The notes under the pieces were generated by a model that searched no databases, had not been told where the DNA came from, and saw only the letters and a program-made list of their open reading frames with translations. A program made the translations under genes and the position numbers. Shown here piece after piece: positions 25,450 through 33,624 of a DNA stretch of 64,000 nt (positions within the stretch are counted from its first letter, which is position 1; every line of letters starts with the position of its first letter). Source of the stretch: Embleya hyalina (GTDB lineage: Bacteria > Actinomycetota > Actinomycetes > Streptomycetales > Streptomycetaceae); contig NZ_BIFH01000014.1 of assembly GCF_003967355.1 (NCBI RefSeq), forward strand, positions 62,001 through 126,000, written 5' to 3'.

Positions 25450-26403
25450 TCAGGTTCGGGACGCGACGTCGGATGGGGTGCCTTCGGGGCTCTTGTCCGG
25501 TGTGGCGGAAGGTTCCTGCGCATCGTGCTTGCCGAAGTAGGCGACGGCCACCGCGCCGGACACGGCGAGGACGAAGCCGAGGACCGCGAGCCACGCGAGG
25601 CCGGCGCGGGAGGTGTCGCCGAGCCACAACACGCCGACCGCTCCGGGGACCACCGTCTCGCCGACCACCAGGGCCGCCGTGGCGCCGTTCACCGAGCCGA
25701 TCTGCAGCGCGATCGTGTGCAGGTACATCCCGCCGATACCGCCGATCAGGACCGCGTACAGGGCCGGGTCGGCGGCCAGCTTGCCGAGGTCGAACGGGTC
25801 GACGCCGTCCAGGATGCGAACGCCGATGCCCAGGCCGCCGAAGCCGAGACCGGAGAGCAGGCCCGCGACGATCGCGCCGTTGGCGCCGAGGAAGCGGACC
25901 AGTACGGTTCCGCCGACGATCACCACGAAGGTGACGATCAGCACCCACCAGTGCGTGGCGCGGGGACTGTGCCCGTCGCCCTCGGGCCCGGCCGCGATGC
26001 CGAGCAGGACCAGCGCGCCGCAGACCACCCCGATCGAGGTCCAGTCGGCCCGATGCAGCTTGATGCCGAGCAGCTTGATCCCCAGTACGGCGGTGATCAC
26101 CAGGTTCGCGCTGATGATCGTCTGGGACAGGAACAGCGGCAGCAGCCGCGCCGCCAGCGCGCCGAGGGCGAAGCCGACGAAGTCGAGCAGGGTGCCGACG
26201 ATGAACTCCCACGTGACCGCGGCCTTGGCGGTCGAGGACAGGCTCGGGCCGCCGTACCCGGTCACCTGCGCGGTACCGCCGCCCCGGGCGGCCTGCTTGG
26301 CCGCCTCCTCGCGCGCGGATCGCCGCGACCCGACCGCTTGCAGCACCGACCCCACTCCGTAACACGCGGAGGCCGCGACAGCGGTGCCCAGTCCGACGAT
26401 CAC
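25450..26403 (-). CDS. DMT-like multi-pass membrane protein
   Basis: The protein has 317 residues from a GTG at 26403 with GGGAG 6 bases upstream. About nine to ten helices are seen. The first segment [18 protein letters not shown] opens like actinobacterial DMT/NIPA-type proteins. A ~40-residue charged, Gly-rich loop follows helix 1. The middle has [19 protein letters not shown] and the C-terminal half [19 protein letters not shown]. The tail is hydrophilic ([12 protein letters not shown]). The transported substrate is not known. Confidence 0.85.
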   Translation of the reverse strand: MIVGLGTAVAASACYGVGSVLQAVGSRRSAREEAAKQAARGGGTAQVTGYGGPSLSSTAKAAVTWEFIVGTLLDFVGFALGALAARLLPLFLSQTIISANLVITAVLGIKLLGIKLHRADWTSIGVVCGALVLLGIAAGPEGDGHSPRATHWWVLIVTFVVIVGGTVLVRFLGANGAIVAGLLSGLGFGGLGIGVRILDGVDPFDLGKLAADPALYAVLIGGIGGMYLHTIALQIGSVNGATAALVVGETVVPGAVGVLWLGDTSRAGLAWLAVLGFVLAVSGAVAVAYFGKHDAQEPSATPDKSPEGTPSDVASRT

Positions 26404-26725
26404 AGAAGACTCCCTCTCACCAGAACTCGTGCCTCATCCGAGGACGACCGACGGCGCACGGCCGCGAACACCCTGCCGGTTCACGCGTGCCCGCCCGGGC
26501 CCGACCGTACCGGCACGACTTCCCGCCCCGCCTCGCCCCGGCAACGATCACATCGCGCGGGCGGTTTCCGATTCGGCGGCGTGGTTCGTATCCCATACCT
26601 GCGACGTACGCGGGCCGTACGCATCTCGGCTGACGGTCGGGCGCGCGAATCCCCGACAGAGGCATTCGGGGGAACCTTCCGCGCGCCTTGTCCGCATTTG
26701 TCGTTTTATATCCCATGTTTCAGAA
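26404..26725. other. Divergent promoter region
   Basis: This gap holds the upstream regions of the minus-strand DMT gene and the plus-strand surface-protein gene. For the latter, TTGTCC (26686-26691) and a T/A-rich stretch at 26704-26712 (TTTTATATC) form a possible but non-ideal promoter about 15-35 bp before the ATG. The AT content is markedly higher than the surroundings. No gene is supported. Confidence 0.45.
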
Positions 26726-28528
26726 ATGCACAGGAAACCGAACGCCCGGATCCGCGCGACGGGCCTCGCGCTATCCGGAGTCGTCACCCTCGGCGGTGTG
26801 ATCCTCGTCTGCGTCTTCGCCGTGATGGGCTTCGCCAAGCCGCTGCCCGGCGGCCTCGGCCCCTGTATCCCGGGCGACTGTCCGGCTACGGAGGTGGAGC
26901 CCAACAACGATCCGATCCGGGGCCGGGACAACGGCATCAACATGTTCGTCGGCGGCAACTGGACCGTGAGCGGGTCCGCGGCCGAGGCCGAGGGCAAGCT
27001 GGTCGCCCTCGGCAACTTCGACATGAACAAGACCTCCGGCTCCAGCATCTACAACGTGGGCATCGTCGGGGTCGGCTCCCGCGTTCCCCCCGACAACGGC
27101 ACGGACTTCCTCACCGTCGGCGGCAACCTGACCGTGGCGGCGGGGCAGACCCTGATCGCCGAGGAGGGTGGGGTCAGCGGTGTCGTCCGCTACGCCGGCA
27201 CGTTCAGCGGCGGCACCGTGACGCCGACCGCGGTCAAGGACGGATCCGCCGCGGCTCCCTACACCGCGCTGCGACCGCAGCTGACCGACTCGTCGAGTTG
27301 TTACGCCTTCCCGGACGGCCGGCTCCGGCAGGCCACCGGCACGGCGGTCAACGTCGGCTTCGAGACGCTGTTCACCGGCGACGGCACGTCCGCGCTCCAG
27401 GTGTTCAACGTCGACTTCGACATGGTGAGCGCGACCGGCGGGGACCAGGGCATGACCTTCCTCGGCATCCCGAGCGGCGCCACGGTCCTGGTCAACCTGA
27501 CCGGGACGAGCCGGACGATCAGCAGCTTCATCGGCAACACGGCCATCCCGGCCGGGCTGCGCGAGCGGCTGCTGTGGAACTTCCCGGAAGCCACGACGGT
27601 GACCATCAAGGGCAGCGCCCAGTTCCAGGGCAGCATGCTGATCGGCAACCAGGCGAGCACCACGACGGTGTCCGTGCCGGGGATGAACGGCCGGTTCTTC
27701 ACGGCCGGGTCGCTGATCCACCAAGCGACGTCCGGGTCGGAGTTCCACCGGTACCCGTTCAACGGTGACCTGCCGGACTGCGGCGGCACGTCGCCGTCGC
27801 CGTCGACCTCGCCATCCGCGTCTCCTTCGGCGTCCCCGTCGACGTCGCCGTCGGCTTCGCCGTCCGCGTCGCCCTCGGCGTCCCCGTCGGCTTCGCCGTC
27901 CGCGTCTCCTTCGGCCTCCCCCTCGGCCTCCCCGTCGGCTTCGCCGTCCGCGTCGCCCTCGGCGTCCCCGTCGGCTTCGCCGTCCGCGTCGCCCTCGGCC
28001 TCCCCGTCGACGTCCCCGTCGGCTTCGCCCTCGGCCTCGCCGTCCGCGTCGCCCTCGATGTCGCCGTCGGCCTCCCCGTCCGCCTCGCCTTCGGTGAGTC
28101 CGTCGGCCTCCCCGTCGGCGTCGCCCTCGGCGTCCCCCTCGGTCAGCCCGTCGGTGAGCCCGTCGACGTCGCCGTCCGCGTCGCCTTCGGCCTCGCCGTC
28201 GGTGTCCCCGTCGGTCTCGCCCTCGGCGTCTCCGTCCGGTTCGTCCTCGGCCTCGCCCTCCGCGAGCCACTCGGCCGTGCCCTCCGGTGCGCACACCAAG
28301 CCGCACGGCGGTGGCCACGGTGGCCACGGCGGCCACGGCGACGGCGGTAACGGAGGCAACGGCGGCGGTCACGGCGGTGGGATCGGTGGATCCAACGGAT
28401 CCGACCAACTCGCCCACAGCGGTATGCCGGGCAACGTGGCCATCCTCCTCGCCGGCAGCGCGTTCGCCATCGGCCTCGGACTGGCCCTGATGTTCCTCTA
28501 CCGCGCGCGCGGACGTAACCGCGCGTAG
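26726..28528 (+). CDS. Choice-of-anchor-A surface protein with Ser-Pro repeats and sortase-like tail
   Basis: The ATG at 26726 gives 600 residues and places a signal-anchor helix at 14-36 ([20 protein letters not shown]). Residues ~65-345 resemble a choice-of-anchor-A domain ([39 protein letters not shown]). Residues 356-513 are a low-complexity SPSASP repeat, then a Gly/His segment ([11 protein letters not shown]). The C-terminus has LAHSG, a hydrophobic helix and RARGRNRA, the layout of a sortase substrate with Ser where LAxTG has Thr. It is probably exported and wall-attached. No sortase is nearby. No Shine-Dalgarno sequence is obvious. Confidence 0.82.
   Translation: MHRKPNARIRATGLALSGVVTLGGVILVCVFAVMGFAKPLPGGLGPCIPGDCPATEVEPNNDPIRGRDNGINMFVGGNWTVSGSAAEAEGKLVALGNFDMNKTSGSSIYNVGIVGVGSRVPPDNGTDFLTVGGNLTVAAGQTLIAEEGGVSGVVRYAGTFSGGTVTPTAVKDGSAAAPYTALRPQLTDSSSCYAFPDGRLRQATGTAVNVGFETLFTGDGTSALQVFNVDFDMVSATGGDQGMTFLGIPSGATVLVNLTGTSRTISSFIGNTAIPAGLRERLLWNFPEATTVTIKGSAQFQGSMLIGNQASTTTVSVPGMNGRFFTAGSLIHQATSGSEFHRYPFNGDLPDCGGTSPSPSTSPSASPSASPSTSPSASPSASPSASPSASPSASPSASPSASPSASPSASPSASPSASPSASPSASPSTSPSASPSASPSASPSMSPSASPSASPSVSPSASPSASPSASPSVSPSVSPSTSPSASPSASPSVSPSVSPSASPSGSSSASPSASHSAVPSGAHTKPHGGGHGGHGGHGDGGNGGNGGGHGGGIGGSNGSDQLAHSGMPGNVAILLAGSAFAIGLGLALMFLYRARGRNRA
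27791..28264 (+). repeat. Degenerate Ser-Pro/Ala codon repeat
   Basis: About 158 codons encode (S-P-S-A) units with occasional T, V, M or G. The DNA is a 12-bp-like periodic run of TCG/TCC, CCG/CCC and GCG/GCC with varying third bases. Synonymous drift means it is not an exact tandem repeat. It forms a rigid wall-spanning stalk in the protein. Confidence 0.85.
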
Positions 28529-28542
28529 TCCCCATCCGACCC

Positions 28543-28580
28543 GAATGGCCCACGAACTCCCCGGAGTTCGTGGGCCATTC
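28543..28580. terminator. Terminator after the surface-protein gene
   Basis: Arms 28543-28559 and 28564-28580 pair perfectly over 17 bp around CCCG. It starts 14 bp after the surface-protein stop and lies just beyond the decayed M20 gene on the other strand. Confidence 0.85.
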
Positions 28581-28584
28581 CTAC

Positions 28585-28875
28585 ATCTGCCGAACGGCCC
28601 GTCGGCCGGCTCGGCCAGGCGCCCGCGGGGCCACGTGTTGGCCGAGTACCACGTCGGGACGGGGGAACCGGAACAGCGCGACCACCGTGCCGTGCCACGA
28701 CGCGAGGTCGGTCGCCGACGCCGGGGGTGACCATCCACGTGGCGCCGAGCCGCTTGGCCACCACATCGGCGGTGCGGTGCTTCCGGAAGGCGAGTTCGGG
28801 GTGGCGGTGCAGGTCCCGGTACAACTCCACGAGGCCGGGCAGCCGACCGTTCGGGCCGGTCGTCGGGTCCGCCAT
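28585..28875 (-). pseudogene. Remnant of an M20-family amidohydrolase/peptidase
   Basis: The ATG at 28875 still has AGGGAG at proper distance. The first ~50 codons read like an M20 amidohydrolase N-terminus (LPGLVELYRDLHRHPELAFR, HRTADVVAKRLG). Then homology jumps to a different frame giving FRFPRPDVVLGQHVAP, normally ~70-80 residues further on. A deletion with frameshift best explains this. The frame then meets a stop within 100 codons, whereas intact members have about 400. No catalytic metal site survives. Confidence 0.72.
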
Positions 28876-28907
28876 GGGGCAACTCCCTTCGAGACCCGCG
28901 CGCCGAA

Positions 28908-28945
28908 TTGACTTCGGAATATGTTCCGAAGTAACGTTGCCGGTA
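28908..28945 (+). promoter_or_regulatory. Toxin-antitoxin promoter with embedded operator, leaderless
   Basis: TTGACT (28908-28913) and TAACGT (28932-28937) are 18 bases apart, and the antitoxin ATG follows after seven bases with no ribosome site. ACTTCGGAA and TTCCGAAGT (28911-28919, 28924-28932) form a perfect 9-bp inverted repeat filling the spacer. Autorepression by the antitoxin or the complex is expected. Confidence 0.75.
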
Positions 28946-29406
28946 TGTCCACCCCGACTGTGTCGTTCTCCGACTTGTCAAAGAACTCCAAGCGTGTTGC
29001 CGACACCGTCGAACAGGTTCAGCGCCTCCACGTCACGCGCCGGGATGGTGAGGACCTGTATCTCACCACCGAGCGGCACGACCGTGAGCGCGAGGAGACC
29101 GCCGACGTCACCGCGCGACTGTTCGCCGCCCTGATGGGCAGCGATGAAGGCGCGCGAGCCATTTTTCTGGCGCTGCCCTCGGTGTTCCCCTGGACGCGGC
29201 ACCTCTCGGCCCAGGAGGTGCGAGAGTTCGCGGTCGACCTCGTGGACGCGACCCGCGACATCGTGGAGTTGGACATACATGCCAACCTTCATCGCGTGAT
29301 CGTCGAGTGGCGGGCCACCGCCCGGATCCTCGCCGACCCGACCCTGGCCGAAGCCCTCACGCGACCCCTGCCGGGCGAGAACCACGGCGAGGTCATCGCC
29401 CCATGA
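28945..29406 (+). CDS. Phd/YefM-type antitoxin
   Basis: The protein has 153 residues from the ATG at 28945, probably on a leaderless message. The N-terminal ~50 residues (VSFSDLSKNSKRVADTVEQV, LHVTRRDGEDLYLTTERH) are a Phd/YefM-like DNA-binding fold. It continues with a longer-than-usual helical region (VTARLFAALM, LSAQEVREFAVDLVDATRDI) and an acidic tail that should wrap the toxin. The stop overlaps the toxin start as ATGA. It is expected to bind the palindrome in its own promoter. Confidence 0.85.
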   Translation: MSTPTVSFSDLSKNSKRVADTVEQVQRLHVTRRDGEDLYLTTERHDREREETADVTARLFAALMGSDEGARAIFLALPSVFPWTRHLSAQEVREFAVDLVDATRDIVELDIHANLHRVIVEWRATARILADPTLAEALTRPLPGENHGEVIAP

Positions 29407-29759
29407 GTCCGAAGCGCGGGGACGACGTCCCCCGCCCCCCCATCGGCACCGAATGGCGACTGCGGTTCGCCACCAGCGAGGCCGCAAAGGGCTGGAGCGA
29501 CCTGTGTGCGGAAGCGCCGGGGAACACCCGTCGCTGCTTCGAAGCCCTGCGCGCCGCACCGCAGTCCACCGCCGAGCCGGATCGGCAACATCGCCTGCAC
29601 GGGCGGCTGGGTGTCCGGACTCTGGGCGGCGACGCGTTTCCGCAATGGGAGTACGAGGTGACGGCAGGTGGGCGAGTGCGTTACCTCGTCGACGAGCCCC
29701 GGCGGACTGTGCATCTCGTGTATGCGAGTACTCGGCATCCGAAGGACACCGATACCTGA
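29403..29759 (+). CDS. RelE/ParE-like toxin
   Basis: The protein has 118 residues, starting inside the antitoxin stop. The layout is RelE-like: an amphipathic N-terminal helix (SEAAKGWSDLCAEAPGNTRR, ALRAAP), a basic middle segment (RQHRLHGRLGVRT), then strands WEYEVTAGGRVRYLVD and TVHLVYASTRHP. Arg- and His-rich C-terminal strands suit an mRNA-cleaving RelE fold, but a ParE-like activity cannot be excluded. Coupled translation keeps the antitoxin in excess. It is cytoplasmic. Confidence 0.78.
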   Translation: MSPKRGDDVPRPPIGTEWRLRFATSEAAKGWSDLCAEAPGNTRRCFEALRAAPQSTAEPDRQHRLHGRLGVRTLGGDAFPQWEYEVTAGGRVRYLVDEPRRTVHLVYASTRHPKDTDT

Positions 29760-29774
29760 GTGACCGACTTCCGG

Positions 29775-29813
29775 CCGCCGGCCGCGTCCCGGGGGAGCGG
29801 GGGCGGCCGGCGG
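29775..29813. terminator. Possible terminator between convergent genes
   Basis: CCGCCGGCCGC (29775-29785) pairs with GCGGCCGGCGG (29803-29813) over 11 bp with a 17-base loop. It lies between the toxin stop at 29759 and the amidohydrolase stop at 29823. Confidence 0.4.
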
Positions 29814-29822
29814 GGGGTGGGG

Positions 29823-31037
29823 TTACCTGGTGATGCCGAAGCGTTCGAGGCCGAAGGCCTTGATGGCGTTGGTGCGGAAGAGTTTGTCGCATTCGGCCTG
29901 GGTGAGGCCGGCCTTGGTGGCGATGTCGAGGGCGACCTTGTGGGTGTTGGGGAAGGTCGAGTCGGCGTGCGGGTAGTCGACCTCGAAGCAGATCTGGTCG
30001 ATGCCGATCACGTCGCGGTTTCGCAGGCCGATCTCGTCGTCGAAGATGCAGCCGTAGATCCGGTCCTTGATGTACGAGCTGGGCTTTTGGGTGAGCGAGG
30101 AGCCGAACGCGTTGTCGTCGCGCTCCTCCCACAGCTTGTCCGCGCGCTCCATGACGTAGGGCATCCAGCCGACCTGGCCCTCGGCGTAGGCGATCTTCAT
30201 CTTCGGGAAGCGGTCGAAGACGCCGGAGAAGATGTAGTCGACCATCGAGCCCATGGCGTTTTGGAACGTCAGCACCGAGGAGACGATGAACGGCGCGTCG
30301 GGGGAGGTGGAGGGCATCTTCGAGGACGAGCCGATGTGCATGCACACGATCGTGTCCGTCTCCTCGCAGGCGCGGAAGAACGGGTCCCAGAACCGGTCCT
30401 TGGAGTGCACCGACGGCAGACCGAGCGGGACCGGGTTCTCCGAGAAGGCGACCGCGAAGGAGCCCTTGGCGGCGCAGCGGCGGACCTCGGCCGCGGCCAG
30501 GTTCGCGTCCCACAGCGGGATGATCGTCATCGGCAGCAGGCGGCCCTTGCCGTCGCCCGCGCACCACTCGTCGATCATCCAGTCGTTGTACGCCTGCACG
30601 CACAGCAGCGCGAGCTCCTTGTCCTCGCGCTCGTAGAACGCCTGGCCGCAAAAGCGCGGCAGGATGTTCGGGAAGCACAGCGAGGCGTCGACGTGGTTGG
30701 CGTCCATGTCCTTGAGGCGCTCGGACTGGATCCACGCGCCCGGCCGGATGTCGTCGAAGGTGACCGGCGTCACGTCGAGCGTGTCGAAGCCGACCGCGGC
30801 GGAGAGCTTGGGGAACGGGTAGACCAGGTCGTCGTACAGCCACCAGTCGCACCACTCGCCGTCCTCGACGCCGCGCTCGTACGAGAAGACGCCGCCGATG
30901 AAGTTGAACTTCGCCTTGTCGCGCACGACGCGCGGGCCGCGGTCCTTGTACTTGGCGGGCAGGCGCGAGGTCCACAGGTCCGGCGGCTCCACCACGTGGT
31001 CGTCCACGGAGATGATGCGCGGGATCTCGAGCGTCAT
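29823..31037 (-). CDS. Amidohydrolase-2 family metal-dependent hydrolase
   Basis: The ATG at 31037 follows AGGAG by 6 bases; the frame stays open for another 600 codons by chance, but that part has no homology. The protein has 404 residues. It begins IPRIISVDDHVVEPPDLW, where D-x-H-V-x-E corresponds to the metal ligands. It has CMHIGSSSKMPS in the middle and EVDYPHADSTFPN near the C-terminus, all typical of the ACMSD/amidohydrolase-2 group. Members hydrolyse or decarboxylate aromatic or other ring acids; the substrate is unknown. A divergent LysR gene lies 169 bp away and probably controls it. Confidence 0.92.
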   Translation of the reverse strand: MTLEIPRIISVDDHVVEPPDLWTSRLPAKYKDRGPRVVRDKAKFNFIGGVFSYERGVEDGEWCDWWLYDDLVYPFPKLSAAVGFDTLDVTPVTFDDIRPGAWIQSERLKDMDANHVDASLCFPNILPRFCGQAFYEREDKELALLCVQAYNDWMIDEWCAGDGKGRLLPMTIIPLWDANLAAAEVRRCAAKGSFAVAFSENPVPLGLPSVHSKDRFWDPFFRACEETDTIVCMHIGSSSKMPSTSPDAPFIVSSVLTFQNAMGSMVDYIFSGVFDRFPKMKIAYAEGQVGWMPYVMERADKLWEERDDNAFGSSLTQKPSSYIKDRIYGCIFDDEIGLRNRDVIGIDQICFEVDYPHADSTFPNTHKVALDIATKAGLTQAECDKLFRTNAIKAFGLERFGITR

Positions 31038-31138
31038 GACCTGCTCCTTAGTGCGACTTCGGTGCGATTGCGATGTGGCTCGGGTGTGACCGTGGCGCGA
31101 TCGTGGTGCGATGCGGCCCCGTGCTCCCCAGGAAACAT

Positions 31139-31155
31139 GCTGACGGGGCGTCAGC
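31139..31155. promoter_or_regulatory. Palindrome GCTGACG-GGG-CGTCAGC
   Basis: Perfect 7-bp arms with a 3-base centre, about 100 bp upstream of the amidohydrolase and 50 bp upstream of the LysR gene. It is a TetR-operator-like site and one of four related palindromes in the window. Confidence 0.55.
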
Positions 31156-31178
31156 CAAGCCCCTGTTGTTGCTAACGT

Positions 31179-31195
31179 TATGCCGACACGGCATA
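31179..31195. promoter_or_regulatory. LysR-type binding box TATGCCG-ACA-CGGCATA
   Basis: A perfect 7-bp inverted repeat that contains the T-N11-A signature of LysR operators. It ends 11 bp before the LysR ATG at 31207, so autoregulation is likely. Confidence 0.65.
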
Positions 31196-31206
31196 GGTGG
31201 GATTCC

Positions 31207-32115
31207 ATGGAACTGCGCGACCTGAGATGTTTCCTGGCGGTCGCCGAGGAGCGGCACTTCGGCCGGGCCGCGGCCCGGTTGTACCTGTCCCAACCGATGG
31301 TGAGCAAGGCCGTACGCCGGCTGGAGCAGCAACTCGGCACCCGGCTCGTGGACCGCTCGTCGCTGCCGGTGGCGCTCACCCCGCTCGGCGAGGTGTTCCG
31401 CGGTCGGCTCGACGAGTCGTTGCGGGTGCTCGACGACGCGTGCGCGGAGGTACGGCGGCGGGCCACCTGGGACGCCGGGCAGGTGCGTGTGGGATATACC
31501 TCCGGCCTCGGCCCCTCGCTCGTGTCGGCCGCGATCTCCGCGCTGCACATCCGGCATCCGGCGCTGCGCGTGCAGTGGACCAGCGAGCCGACCGCGCGCC
31601 AGGTGGCCGACGTGCGCGAGGGTGTGCTCGACGCGGGCCTGGGCTGGCTGCCGGACCTGGGCTCCGGCTTCGAGTCGGCCCGGGTCGGCACATTCGCCTT
31701 CGTCGCGCTGTTCCCGCAGGAGCACCCCTTCGCCGAACGGCGCTCGGTGGACCTGACCGAGTTGGTCGGCTGTGGCGAGCCGATCGTGGTGTGGCCGCGC
31801 CAACCGCATCCGCGGCTGTACGCGCGCGTCTCGGAGGCGCTGCGGCGCTCGGGCGCGACCGACATCGTCGAGGCGTACGGCAGTGTGGACGACGTGATCG
31901 CGCGCGTCGTGGACCGCCAGGGGATCGGCCTGTCGCCGCGCGGCTGGGCCCGGCAGCGGCCGGTGCGCGGGGTGGTCCAGGTCCCGCTGACGGGGGCGCC
32001 GGACGTCGCGGTGACCGCCTTCTGGCGCGCCGACACCGACCACGAGGGCGTCGACGTGCTGGTGGAACTGCTGCGCGAGGTGGCGGCGGACAGCGACCTG
32101 GCCGACCAGCTGTAG
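31207..32115 (+). CDS. LysR-family transcriptional regulator
   Basis: The protein has 302 residues. The ATG at 31207 (MELRDLRCFLAVAEERHFGR) has GGTGGGA at good distance, so the upstream in-frame ATG at 31180, inside the operator, is rejected. The helix-turn-helix is RAAARLYLSQPMVSKAVRRL. The effector domain runs from about 90 to 300 (VRVGYTSGLGPSLV, DVREGVLDAGLGWLP, GIGLSPRGWARQ). The divergent amidohydrolase is the obvious target, with a ring-acid substrate or product as possible inducer. Confidence 0.93.
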   Translation: MELRDLRCFLAVAEERHFGRAAARLYLSQPMVSKAVRRLEQQLGTRLVDRSSLPVALTPLGEVFRGRLDESLRVLDDACAEVRRRATWDAGQVRVGYTSGLGPSLVSAAISALHIRHPALRVQWTSEPTARQVADVREGVLDAGLGWLPDLGSGFESARVGTFAFVALFPQEHPFAERRSVDLTELVGCGEPIVVWPRQPHPRLYARVSEALRRSGATDIVEAYGSVDDVIARVVDRQGIGLSPRGWARQRPVRGVVQVPLTGAPDVAVTAFWRADTDHEGVDVLVELLREVAADSDLADQL

Positions 32116-32147
32116 GGCACCCGCACCGGCCGAGAGGCAAAGGTATT

Positions 32148-32185
32148 GGCGAGACCCTCCACCGTCCCCAGTGAAGGGCCTCGCC
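32148..32185. terminator. Convergent terminator
   Basis: GGCGAGACCCT (32148-32158) pairs with AGGGCCTCGCC (32175-32185) with one mismatch. It lies between the LysR stop and the AIM24 gene stop. Confidence 0.5.
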
Positions 32186-32218
32186 GAGTCAACGGTCCGG
32201 ACCCGCCGTCGGTTCCCG

Positions 32219-32980
32219 CTACTGCAACAACCGGCCCAACCGCCCCGGCAGATTCGGCAGCCCCGGGATGTTCTGCGCCCCGGGCGGCTGGTTCTGCTGC
32301 GCGGTCTGCGCCGGGATCAGGTTCGGGTCGATGGAGATCTCCGAGGACTGCATCAGCACCGTGCCGGTCCCGACGAAGTCGTACTGGTGCTCCTCGCCCG
32401 ACGCGCCGCCGAGCCCGGTCAGCCGCCGGGCCATGCCGAGCGCCCCGCGCATGTACTTGGTGTCGAAGTGGTGGCACGGCGTCGGACAGTCGGCCCAGCC
32501 CAGCAGCGCCTCCGGGTCCACCCGGATCGGTGGTTCGACGAAGTGCACCGCGCCGTTGGACGCGGCGACGAACTTGCCGGTCCCGATCAGCGTGACGAAC
32601 CCGGGCACGATCGACTGCTTGAGGTCCAGACCGGGCTGGAACGCGAGCAGGTTGGCCGCCCGGATGGTCAGGTTGCCCACTTCCAGGTCGTACGAGTTGA
32701 CGTCGAACCCGCGATCGGCGAGCAGCAGTTGTCCCTTGCCCTGCGCGACGATCCAGTCCTGGATGTACAGCGGCGAGTTGAAGTTGGCGGTGACCAGCCG
32801 GTCCAGCGCGCCCACGCCCAGCGCCTCGAACTTGATCCGCCCGTAGTAGGCGATCATCTTGCCCTTCTGCACGAACCACTCGCCGTCGAGCGCCACGCAG
32901 AAGGAGTAGGGGTTGACGTTGTCGTCCTGCGGCAGCGAGCGCGCGTCGTACACGGTCGCGCCGGAACCAAGGCCGCTCAC
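32219..32980 (-). CDS. AIM24 family protein, third paralogue
   Basis: The protein has 253 residues from a GTG at 32980 with GAGGAG upstream; the start overlaps the previous stop as GTGA. It is the longest of three tandem AIM24 proteins. The core is a stack of beta strands (FVQKGKMIAYYGRIKFEAL, GQLLLADRGFDVNSYDLE, LLAFQPGLDLKQSIV), as in the TRAP-like AIM24 fold. It ends with a Pro/Gln/Asn-rich tail (AQQNQPPGAQNIPGLPNLPG). The mitochondrial relative supports inner-membrane organisation; bacterial function is unknown. It shares an operon with two paralogues and the SPFH gene. Confidence 0.88.
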   Translation of the reverse strand: MSGLGSGATVYDARSLPQDDNVNPYSFCVALDGEWFVQKGKMIAYYGRIKFEALGVGALDRLVTANFNSPLYIQDWIVAQGKGQLLLADRGFDVNSYDLEVGNLTIRAANLLAFQPGLDLKQSIVPGFVTLIGTGKFVAASNGAVHFVEPPIRVDPEALLGWADCPTPCHHFDTKYMRGALGMARRLTGLGGASGEEHQYDFVGTGTVLMQSSEISIDPNLIPAQTAQQNQPPGAQNIPGLPNLPGRLGRLLQ

Positions 32981-33624
32981 AACTTCTCCTCGCTCGCCTG
33001 GACGTAGACCGTGCCGGTGCCGGACAGTTCCAACTGGAACGCCTCGCCCGAGCCGCGCCCGATCACGTCGCGCCAGCCGACGTTGGCGCCGATCCGGTTG
33101 TCGAGTTGCCCCCGGTGCGCGATGTACGCCTGCGGGTCGACGTGGATCGACCGGCCCGGCTGGACCGGCAGCTCGATCACCCCGCCGTGCGCGAGCACCG
33201 CGCACCAGCCGCGCCCGGTCAGCGTGGTGGTGAACAGGCCCTGGCCGGTCACCTGGCCGCGGATCATCCCGCGCACGCCGCCCTGCGAGCCCATGAACAT
33301 CGTGCCCTGTTGGAGGCTGTCCTCGAACACCATCAGCCGGTCGGCCTCGATGTGCAGGGTGTCGCCGGTGATCTCGATCAGGTGCACGTGTCGGCCCGCG
33401 TAGCCGAACATCACCCGGCCGTCGCCCTCGGCCTTCATCAGCGGTACCGATTCGCCGGCCAGACGCCGACCGATCATCCCGCCGACGCCCTGCGCTCCGG
33501 TGCTGGTCGGGGTGAAGGAGACCTCGCCCCGGTAGGCCAACATCGCGCCGCGCAGGCAGTACAGCGTCTGCCCGGGCCGGACGGTGGCCTCGATCATCTT
33601 GGAGTTGAGCTGGTCGAACGTCAC
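32977..33624 (-). CDS. AIM24 family protein, second paralogue
   Basis: The protein has 215 residues. It starts at an ATG at 33624 overlapping the upstream gene end, and its stop overlaps the next start. The AIM24 pattern is clear: TLYCLRGAMLAYRGEVSF, a Gly-rich turn GVGGMIGRRLAGESVPLMKA, ADRLMVFEDSLQQGT, and GQGLFTTTLTGRGW. There is no signal peptide or helix, so it is predicted to be a soluble beta barrel. Close similarity to the neighbouring paralogue, including the MxxRRLxGExxxLM turn, points to tandem duplication. Confidence 0.9.
   Translation of the reverse strand: MTFDQLNSKMIEATVRPGQTLYCLRGAMLAYRGEVSFTPTSTGAQGVGGMIGRRLAGESVPLMKAEGDGRVMFGYAGRHVHLIEITGDTLHIEADRLMVFEDSLQQGTMFMGSQGGVRGMIRGQVTGQGLFTTTLTGRGWCAVLAHGGVIELPVQPGRSIHVDPQAYIAHRGQLDNRIGANVGWRDVIGRGSGEAFQLELSGTGTVYVQASEEKL

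Noticed and set aside
27791-28264. Possible CRISPR or minisatellite
   Set aside because: The periodicity is that of Ser-Pro-Ala codons with third-base drift; there are no spacers or constant repeats.
27301-28359. Antisense Asp/Gly/Glu-rich frame opposite the Ser-Pro repeat
   Set aside because: It arises from the complement of the repeat codons, with no start site or family match.
29823-32879. One continuous minus-strand frame of over 1000 codons
   Set aside because: Only the last 404 codons resemble a protein family and have a ribosome site; the rest is antisense to the LysR gene and to AIM24 sequence.
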